Assembly (NCBI GenBank): GCA_016933315.1 | Contig: JAFGBE010000017.1 | Location: forward strand, 1-17,970 | DNA from: Candidatus Auribacterota bacterium | Lineage (GTDB): Bacteria; Auribacterota; UBA6266 | DNA length: 17,970 bases | Reading direction: 5' to 3' | Shown here: positions 1 through 5,032 of the stretch, piece after piece | How the letters are laid out: each line of letters begins with the position of its first letter | How positions within the stretch are numbered: position 1 is the first letter of the stretch | Made by a program: the position numbers and the translations under genes | Notes under the pieces: model-generated | Told to the model about the DNA's origin: nothing | Database searches by the model: none | Seen by the model: only the letters and a program-made list of their open reading frames with translations

Positions 1-168
1 AAGCGAAGTGGTAAGCATTTCGGCCATTCCGTGCCCTAAATTCCACTCGGCGTTAAAACCCGCCTTATTTTCAAAATCTGAAACGGCTATGGTCTTCTTG
101 ATTTCAGCATGAGATAACCCGCATAAAAAAACAAGAGCAACACAGAAAAACACTGCTATTTTTTTCAT
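1..168 (-). CDS. CsgG-family exported protein, N-terminal part (cut by window edge)
   Basis: Only the first 56 codons are inside the window; the gene continues past the left edge. The ATG at 168 follows a GGAGG ribosome binding site at 180-184, 11 nt away. Residues 1-21 form a Sec signal peptide (basic start, hydrophobic core, likely cleavage after LSHA). The mature part begins with KKTIAVSDFENKAG, then WNLGHGMAEMLTT, which closely matches residues 64-93 of the next gene upstream in the operon. The two are therefore tandem paralogues of the CsgG/LpoB-like fold. Known members are envelope proteins, including the CsgG outer-membrane channel. This copy lacks the charged linker that its paralogue carries between signal peptide and domain. 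It is probably last or near-last in the operon, 20 nt after the preceding stop. Its exact role is unknown. Confidence 0.85.
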   Translation of the reverse strand, partial: MKKIAVFFCVALVFLCGLSHAEIKKTIAVSDFENKAGFNAEWNLGHGMAEMLTTSL

Positions 169-188
169 TTTTCCTATTTCCTCCGGAA

Positions 189-1241
189 TCAAATTGAGCT
201 GTTCTGCCCCGTTTCAACACCCTGAACGGGAACATTTACATATTTAATTATATCACCCCTGGAAAAATTCCCTCCGGATACGGTCTCCGCAATCGAAAAT
301 TTATCCTGAACTTCAATAACCCTGACCCTCCCTGATTTTTTCGTTTCAAATCCGAGAGACATTCCTGAACCGGGATCTACCAATTCTTCGCCTTTACGGA
401 AGATTTCGAATTCATCCCCGATTTTTACATTCGAACCGGCCCCGCAATTCAAATAAACCTTGTCTTTCTTCACGGTGACGATGCTCCCTTCCCACTGGAC
501 ATTCTGCATTTCCATGCAGATGAAATATACCGCTTCATTTATAGCTTCCTGGGTAACTTTCCCAAGGGGAGAAGCCTTGAAATTATCAAAGTCCAGGGCC
601 CAATCACTCTCTGAATAGCCTACACTAAGGCCGGAAACATTGCCTTTACCCTCAACTCTCTTCGAAGCAATCACCTGGCCGGTTGTCGTATCATACATCC
701 TCAGGTTAATTGCAACATGAGCGGTCGCTCCCCTGAGCCCGAGGGAAAAACCTTTATATTCAAACATACTTCCGGAATCATACATGCGCTGGGAAAATTC
801 AGTAACGGCTCCGCTGACAAGTATCTGGGCATTCAAAAGCTTTCCTATTTCAGGCGCGCCGGCATTAACTGTCCTTCCGCTCAGGGAAAAATCCTGCTCT
901 TCGAGAATCTGCCCTATGTTCCGGCGTTCAACAATTATGAACCTGTCTGTTTCCAGAAGGGCGGTGGTAAGCATTTCCGCCATACCGTTGCCAAGATTCC
1001 ACTGGGCCTGAGCACCTGCCTTGTTCTCGAAATCAGCGACTGCCACAGTTTTTCTGGGGCCTGAAACCGGGGGAAGTTTAAATTCCTGAACTTCTTCCTT
1101 CCTGTTTTTTGCCGGCCTTTCCCTTTCAGGCCTGCCTTCCGATATTCGCCTGCGGGCAGCTAAAACAGCGTCGCCGGACAAAAGAAAAAAAACCGTTAAA
1201 AATACTATTGAGGGAAGAACTGCCTTTCTAAAAATGATCAT
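189..1241 (-). CDS. CsgG-family exported protein with FlgT-C-like C-terminal domain
   Basis: A 350-residue exported protein. Residues 1-28 look like a Sec signal peptide (hydrophobic 9-22, cleavage near AVLA); there is no lipobox cysteine, unlike Escherichia coli CsgG. Residues 29-50 are a strongly charged linker rich in Arg and Glu. Residues 63-245 match the CsgG/TolB-N-like fold: TVAVADFENKAG, GMAEMLTTAL, RFIIVERRNIGQILEEQ, and AQILVSGAVTEF. Residues 250-335 (EGSIVTVKKDKVYLNCGAG, KIGDEFEIFRKG, RGDIIKY) resemble the beta-rich C-terminal domain of Vibrio FlgT. The ATG lies 2 nt after the preceding stop, and its AGGGA ribosome binding site is inside that gene's last codons, so the two are probably translationally coupled. 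CsgG proteins form outer-membrane export pores; whether this one does is inference. A role like FlgO or an LpoB-type activator is an alternative. Confidence 0.82.
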   Translation of the reverse strand: MIIFRKAVLPSIVFLTVFFLLSGDAVLAARRRISEGRPERERPAKNRKEEVQEFKLPPVSGPRKTVAVADFENKAGAQAQWNLGNGMAEMLTTALLETDRFIIVERRNIGQILEEQDFSLSGRTVNAGAPEIGKLLNAQILVSGAVTEFSQRMYDSGSMFEYKGFSLGLRGATAHVAINLRMYDTTTGQVIASKRVEGKGNVSGLSVGYSESDWALDFDNFKASPLGKVTQEAINEAVYFICMEMQNVQWEGSIVTVKKDKVYLNCGAGSNVKIGDEFEIFRKGEELVDPGSGMSLGFETKKSGRVRVIEVQDKFSIAETVSGGNFSRGDIIKYVNVPVQGVETGQNSSI

Positions 1242-1243
1242 TT

Positions 1244-2383
1244 TTAATTCCCTAGAAATTCTATATCAATCCTGTTCTGCGTCTTTCCTTTAACTTCAAT
1301 GCCGACATCGGAAAAACCGGTTATAATCTCTTCGAACCCTTTGTACAATGAACCGTCTATAGTGACATCTATGACAACAACCCCTTTTGAAAAACTGCGC
1401 TCGTTAACGCTTTTAACCCCCCTGATTCCCTCAAGCGCTTTTTCAAAAGAGATCCTGTTTGACGAATCCGCGTTAAACCCTACTATCTGGATATCCATCG
1501 CATTATATACTTTCGACCTCCAGTTTTCAACGATCTGGTCCATCATCTTGGATGCAAGTTCTACGCCGGATTTTTTCATGGATTCCCTGGCAGTCGGAAC
1601 TCTTCCGCCGCCCCTGGACTGGGCAGATGTGCCGTCGCTGGCAATTACCTGGGCTGTATCCACATCTATCGCCTTTGCAGTCGCCTGGGCCTCGTAAGCA
1701 AAAACAGAAACTCCGTACGGCTGGCTCGAGTCAATCAAATCGGCAGTCGCCTGTCCGACTATAACGACTTCCGCCCCAAATCTCCTTCCCAGGGAAGCAG
1801 CTTCAGCTGGATTCTCGTAATATAAAGTCGCATCTCTTGCTTTTACGGCTTCCATCTGCGATTTGTCTATAAGTTTGAAACCGTTGCTCAGAAAACTTTT
1901 TTCCATACCAGTTTGAACTGTCTCTCCCGGCTGGGTCATGCCGTCAACCATCTCACTGAAAATAATCATAATGCGGGGTTTATTAAGTTTCTCCTTAACT
2001 ATGTTCAAAGCCTGGAGGTTCTTGCGCAAACGCCCCATGCTGACGACAGCTTTTACCCCGATTTGATATATATCCCCTTCTCCTCCGTTATCGCTGATGA
2101 TTTCATAGCTTTTCACATAACCCTTCACTTCGGAATAAACCTGATCATCAAGCAATTGAAAATTCTGCACCATAGTTTCCGAATCAATCACACTTCCAAC
2201 CGCCTGTTCAACCGCATTCCTCAATGCCCTGTTGAGGGCTTCATCCTTAGCCCTCAAAACACAGTCGGCGGCCGAACCCCTTATCGCAGCCATCCCCTTT
2301 GCGACAACAGTCTTTTCATCCTGGGCAACACTCCATGTCGACGCCAATATAAGAACCGATAATAAAACCAGTATTCGCTTCAT
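1244..2383 (-). CDS. FlgT-like exported protein (N and middle domains)
   Basis: A 379-residue exported protein. I place the start at 2383, where GGGGAG (2391-2396) stands 7 nt upstream and the protein opens with a clean signal peptide (residues 1-21, ending WSVAQ). An in-frame ATG at 2398 would add five residues but has no good ribosome binding site. Residues about 25-115 (VVAKGMAAIRG, AKDEALNRALRNAVEQAVGS, YVKSYEIISD, VKAVVSMG) match the N-terminal FlgT type of domain. Residues 135-290 (IMIIFSEMVDG, FKLIDKSQMEAVKAR, LGRRFGAEVVIVGQATAD, DVDTAQVIASD) match the CsgG/FlgT-middle type of fold. Residues 297-378 form a small alpha/beta tail of unknown type. In Vibrio, FlgT is a periplasmic flagellar ring (H-ring) protein. 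The FlgT-C-like part is missing here but appears in the next gene downstream. No flagellar gene is in view, so a flagellar role is not assumed. Confidence 0.78.
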   Translation of the reverse strand: MKRILVLLSVLILASTWSVAQDEKTVVAKGMAAIRGSAADCVLRAKDEALNRALRNAVEQAVGSVIDSETMVQNFQLLDDQVYSEVKGYVKSYEIISDNGGEGDIYQIGVKAVVSMGRLRKNLQALNIVKEKLNKPRIMIIFSEMVDGMTQPGETVQTGMEKSFLSNGFKLIDKSQMEAVKARDATLYYENPAEAASLGRRFGAEVVIVGQATADLIDSSQPYGVSVFAYEAQATAKAIDVDTAQVIASDGTSAQSRGGGRVPTARESMKKSGVELASKMMDQIVENWRSKVYNAMDIQIVGFNADSSNRISFEKALEGIRGVKSVNERSFSKGVVVIDVTIDGSLYKGFEEIITGFSDVGIEVKGKTQNRIDIEFLGN

Positions 2384-2400
2384 CCTAAAACTCCCCATAA

Positions 2401-2526
2401 TTACTCAACCACTTCTCTTGTTTCCACAACTACCTGCTCTTTTACCACATACTTTTCGGTGCACCCCGAAAAGACCAGAACAGCCAGACACAAAATGACC
2501 AGTATTGAAAATGTTATATTTTTCAT
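2401..2526 (-). CDS. Small lipoprotein, 41 residues
   Basis: A short gene in the gap between two larger operon members. The ATG at 2526 has GGAG six nt upstream, and the TAA at 2401-2403 is 17 nt before the FlgT-like start. Residues 4-19 are hydrophobic, ending in FSGC with Cys22 as the likely lipidation site; Phe at -3 is less usual than Leu. The mature peptide would be only about 20 residues, an alternation of Val with Lys and Glu (CTEKYVVKEQVVVETREVVE). A Thr at +2 fits sorting to the outer membrane under the E. coli rule. The clean ribosome binding site, signal and operon position make this a real gene. I do not recognise the family, and its function is unknown. Confidence 0.75.
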   Translation of the reverse strand: MKNITFSILVILCLAVLVFSGCTEKYVVKEQVVVETREVVE

Positions 2527-2565
2527 TGCTCTCTCCGCATCCGAATATTATTCTCGATATTATGA

Positions 2566-3873
2566 TTACCTGCAGCTTCTCAAAGAATCCCATAAAGGCT
2601 CCATGGGGAGAGACGCCACCACTTCAACGCTTCCATCGTCAAGGTATACAGGCTCGCTCACCTCGGCACCGGCAAGAAAGGTGCTCACTGAAGCATTAAC
2701 CTCATCATTCTGAACCGCAAAATCCCTTACGGTCGTAGCGGCATTTATTTTAACGCCGTATACAAGTTCCGCAAGGTTTCTTCTTGCATCGACTTCAGCC
2801 GCTCTTGCGGCATTAAGTTTCGCCATTGTCCCCGTTTCACCCTCCCGGGGAACACCATAACCCCTGGCTGAATAAGTCTCATAAGACCATGACGGCCTTG
2901 ACTGAGAACCGGAAGGCACTTGAGAAACAGGTTCTTTCTCCGTGTATTTTTCCGGCGGGACACCAAAGCCTGTCGCTTTGATAACTCTCACATTCTGCTG
3001 TGTTATGACTTCTTCCCACCTTACCTTTTCCCATCTGACTCTCTTGAATTTATAGCCTCTGCGGACATATCTGTTCCAGATTTCATGGACTTCTTTAATA
3101 ATGTCCACAATAGTAACTTCTACATCGCATTCGACAATCCCATCGGGCTTATATCTGTAAGGGCCTGAAAGTCTTATCCCTTTTATATAGGTATCCAAAT
3201 CCGTATTTATCATGTCATTCTCCGCAACAAAGTCCCTGACATACGTATTTGAAGTTATCCTAAGCCCTTTCACCTCTTCAGCAAGATTTCTGTATGCATC
3301 AAGCTTTGCCGCCCTTTCCGCCATTAACCTTCCCCTCGCGGTAACGCCTTCCCATCCCGGGATACCGTCCGTTATCCTGGCAGGTTTGGCATTTGAAGAA
3401 TAATCAGCGGTTCCGGCGGGACTCTTGATAGTACCGGAGCCTTCCACCTCAATGACCTTTATCTCCTTATTGTAAGTTACCATCTGCCGTATGGTCGTAT
3501 TAGTCCAGAAAAGGAATCTGGTTTTTTTATAATGGGTCTCGATAAACTTAACTATTTGCTCAATCGTAAGGCTCATCCGCAATGTATATACTTCGCCATC
3601 CCATCTTTCGCTTCCGGGATCCACTTTAGCGCCCTTCAGGAAGTGGTCAAACTGCGTTTGTATCTGGTCGCTTTCGGCAACAAAGTCCCTTACATATGTA
3701 TTCGATGTTATCCTTAAACCTTTTACCCTTTCGGCAAGGTTCCTGTACCCGTCAACTATAGCAGCCCTTCTGGCCATGAGCTTCTCCTGTCCTTCCTTTG
3801 TCGCATAAGCCATGTTAGCCAGGACAAAAATAAAAACAAGAGACAATGATATGCAAACTATCCTTTTAAACAT
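2566..3873 (-). CDS. Exported protein with three LPP20-like domains
   Basis: A 435-residue protein with a Sec signal peptide (residues 1-24, cleavage after MAYA). Three copies of an LPP20-type domain follow at about 31-112, 181-268 and 350-428. Each holds an ARxAAxxDxxRNLAExVxGxxI helix followed by TYVRDFVAExD or a close variant, then a beta region ending in a hydrophobic strand. Copies 1 and 2 share KGLRITSNTYVRDFVAE exactly; copy 3 is more diverged (YGVKINAATTVRDFAVQ). The linkers start with similar strands (KVIEVEGSGT at 139-148, RVIKATGFGV at 296-305). The LPP20 family includes Helicobacter Lpp20 and Vibrio FlgP, which are usually single-domain lipoproteins; this one is tripled and has no lipobox. 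Its ATG directly abuts the preceding TAA (TAAATG), behind a GGGGG ribosome binding site, so it is likely coupled. It probably assembles with the FlgT-like and CsgG-like partners. Confidence 0.82.
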   Translation of the reverse strand: MFKRIVCISLSLVFIFVLANMAYATKEGQEKLMARRAAIVDGYRNLAERVKGLRITSNTYVRDFVAESDQIQTQFDHFLKGAKVDPGSERWDGEVYTLRMSLTIEQIVKFIETHYKKTRFLFWTNTTIRQMVTYNKEIKVIEVEGSGTIKSPAGTADYSSNAKPARITDGIPGWEGVTARGRLMAERAAKLDAYRNLAEEVKGLRITSNTYVRDFVAENDMINTDLDTYIKGIRLSGPYRYKPDGIVECDVEVTIVDIIKEVHEIWNRYVRRGYKFKRVRWEKVRWEEVITQQNVRVIKATGFGVPPEKYTEKEPVSQVPSGSQSRPSWSYETYSARGYGVPREGETGTMAKLNAARAAEVDARRNLAELVYGVKINAATTVRDFAVQNDEVNASVSTFLAGAEVSEPVYLDDGSVEVVASLPMEPLWDSLRSCR

Positions 3874-4392
3874 TTATTTCCCCCTTTCAAAATGATTTTC
3901 CTCCTCAATCAATAATTCCCATTTCTCTTCAGTAATAGGAATTGATCTTTTTACCCGGAAAACAGGTTTATCATTATACACACTAATACCCTTCCCTTTG
4001 CAAACTCTTTTTTTGCAGTTCAACGGCATCGCCAGAATTACCTGAACTGCACCGTCTCTGAAATATGTTGTCTTGATACATTCAACACCCCGGATAAATC
4101 CATCATCCGTGATAGAAAACCCGCATTCATTCAATTCCTCATCTGCAGAAATAATTTCCGCAAGCTTCCTGTACCCGTCAACTATAGCAGCTCTTCTGGC
4201 CATGAGCCTGTCTCTTGAGCTGCTTGCGGAATACGGGCTTTTAAGCCTACCTATCCCGGCCACGAAAATCTTCCCGTCCTCCATCAAATAGTTATTACAG
4301 GCGTTTTCGCCGCCGAAGCATCTGCCGGCACCAAATAAGCAGGTGCCGCATAATACGGCACCTGTCAATGCTAATATGACCGCTACTCTCAT
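3874..4392 (-). CDS. Cys-rich exported protein with one LPP20-like domain
   Basis: A 172-residue protein. I choose the ATG at 4392, 2 nt after the preceding TGA (TGACAATG), where translational coupling can make up for a weak ribosome binding site; an in-frame TTG at 4407 would overlap the upstream gene. Residues 1-23 are a hydrophobic signal. The LPP20-like part runs from about 42 to 125: VAGIGRL, then DRLMARRAAIVDGYRKLAE, then a diverged region ending in VQVILAMPLN. The helix is nearly identical to copy 1 in the next gene, and the DNA is 41/42 identical there, so a recent duplication or gene conversion is likely. Eight cysteines (15, 18, 25, 32, 90, 105, 126, 131) are unusual for this family and may form disulfides; none sits in a standard lipobox. 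Function unknown. Confidence 0.75.
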   Translation of the reverse strand: MRVAVILALTGAVLCGTCLFGAGRCFGGENACNNYLMEDGKIFVAGIGRLKSPYSASSSRDRLMARRAAIVDGYRKLAEIISADEELNECGFSITDDGFIRGVECIKTTYFRDGAVQVILAMPLNCKKRVCKGKGISVYNDKPVFRVKRSIPITEEKWELLIEEENHFERGK

Positions 4393-4394
4393 TG

Positions 4395-4745
4395 TCACCA
4401 CCAGCAACTGTCTTCTTCAACAATAACAACCGGCTCGGAATAAGTCGAATAATAAGTCGTGGTCGTATAAGTGCTGGGCGCATAGTAAGATGAATAATAC
4501 GACCTTGGCGCGTAGTAATGCCTCCTGGGAGCGCTGTAGTGTCTTCTGGGCTCATAATAATACCCGCGCTGCGGCGCATAATACACATTCTGCTGCGGGA
4601 ACATATTGCCGCTCAGGAACTGGTATGCTGTTATTCCCGCAAGTATTTTTCCTGCTGTAGCCCACTCTTTATCACCGGCTCCCGCCATCGTAGCGCATCC
4701 AAACACCAGGGCTGCTACTGTTGTTATAAGTATCATTCTTTTCAT
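4395..4745 (-). CDS. Small Tyr-rich exported protein, first gene of the sigma-54 operon
   Basis: A 116-residue protein. The ATG at 4745 is fixed by a near-consensus AGGAGG (4752-4757) six nt upstream, and the predicted transcript start is only 20 nt away; in-frame upstream codons would lie across the promoter and are rejected. The N-terminus is a signal peptide with either a lipobox-like VFGC (Cys17, Phe at -2 is atypical) or a signal peptidase I site near AGAG. Residues 29-46 are a small Ala/Gly-rich hydrophobic stretch (ATAGKILAGITAYQFLSG). Residues 55-102 are low complexity: 16 Tyr in 48 residues, with RRHY(S/Y)AP-type repeats and a Thr/Tyr run. It ends with an acidic patch and CWW. I do not recognise a functional family. 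It might be a structural or adhesive surface protein, or a substrate for the CsgG-like proteins; both are inference. Confidence 0.75.
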   Translation of the reverse strand: MKRMILITTVAALVFGCATMAGAGDKEWATAGKILAGITAYQFLSGNMFPQQNVYYAPQRGYYYEPRRHYSAPRRHYYAPRSYYSSYYAPSTYTTTTYYSTYSEPVVIVEEDSCWW

Positions 4746-4774
4746 CTGGCACCTCCTTCTTCCAATATGTTTAT

Positions 4775-4792
4775 AAGCAAAAGGCATGCCAA
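4775..4792 (-). promoter_or_regulatory. Sigma-54 (-24/-12) promoter for the envelope operon
   Basis: On the minus strand the sequence is TTGGCATGCCTTTTGCTT. It fits the sigma-54 consensus TGGCAYG-N4-TTGCW with no mismatch. GG (4790-4789) and GC (4778-4777) are separated by the required 10 bp. The transcript would start near 4765, leaving a 20-nt leader that contains the AGGAGG of the first gene. The next gene, divergent, encodes a sigma-54 activator. No experiment supports it, but the match, spacing, leader length and context all agree. Confidence 0.85.
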
Positions 4793-4937
4793 TCATTTAC
4801 CCGCATTATATCAGAAACAGGTTTCTCGACGGCCAGGAAAACCTATTTATTTTAATATGCTGCAAAAAAGGACTCTCTATCAACATAATAACTGTTTTTA
4901 TTTGTTGCGCTATGGAGCATATAGATATATACTTTAA

Positions 4938-5010
4938 TATGTAATGTTTTATATTCCAAATGGTTACATATTATTGCTCTAAATCGGAACATGTTACATA
5001 ATGTCACATA
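4938..5010. promoter_or_regulatory. Putative activator binding sites (upstream activating sequence)
   Basis: TTACATA half-sites occur at 4964-4970 and 4994-5000 in the same orientation, 30 bp apart, and inverted as TATGTAA at 4938-4944. A variant, TCACATA, is at 5004-5010, a further 10 bp on. The site at 4991-5009 (ATGTTACATAATGTCACAT) is a palindrome with one mismatched pair. The cluster lies about 170-245 bp upstream of the predicted sigma-54 start, a usual distance for activator sites, and just ahead of the regulator gene. Binding by that regulator is inferred from position, spacing on the same DNA face and symmetry. Confidence 0.55.
4974..5002 (+). promoter_or_regulatory. Possible sigma-70 promoter for the activator gene
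   Basis: TTGCTC (4974-4979) and CATAAT (4997-5002) are 17 bp apart; the -10 matches five of six consensus bases and the -35 only three. The palindromic site at 4991-5009 would cover this -10, so the activator could repress itself. The region is AT-rich, so chance matches are easy; another candidate is TTGTTG (4902-4907) with TATATA (4926-4931), 18 bp apart. Confidence 0.25.
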
Positions 5011-5032
5011 AAAATATAAAAAGAGGTAACTC

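Larger units (their letters stand above)
4746..5032. other. Divergent regulatory region between the envelope operon and its putative activator
   Basis: This 287-bp stretch is AT-rich and has no convincing gene on either strand. It separates two divergent transcription units. The left end holds a sigma-54 promoter reading left. The right 100 bp holds repeated TTACATA half-sites and a palindrome just before the regulator's start. The middle (about 4800-4930) shows AT-rich sequence and a weak 7-bp inverted repeat (4855-4861 with 4916-4922) that I do not interpret. No terminator-like hairpin was seen. Confidence 0.7.

Noticed and set aside
2384..2398. ATG at 2398 as start of the FlgT-like gene
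   Set aside because: It has no good ribosome binding site, and the codons after it contain the GGGGAG that serves the ATG at 2383.
1..4745. A classical curli (csg) operon
   Set aside because: Only CsgG-type proteins are present; no CsgA/B repeat subunit, CsgE, CsgF or CsgD is seen.
4855..4922. 7-bp inverted repeat ATATGCT / AGCATAT
   Set aside because: The 54-nt loop and AT-rich setting make a chance match likely; no T-run or other partner feature.
4961..4978. Sigma-54-like TGG...TTGCT on the plus strand before the activator gene
   Set aside because: GG and GC are 12 bp apart instead of the strictly required 10, so it should not work as a sigma-54 promoter.
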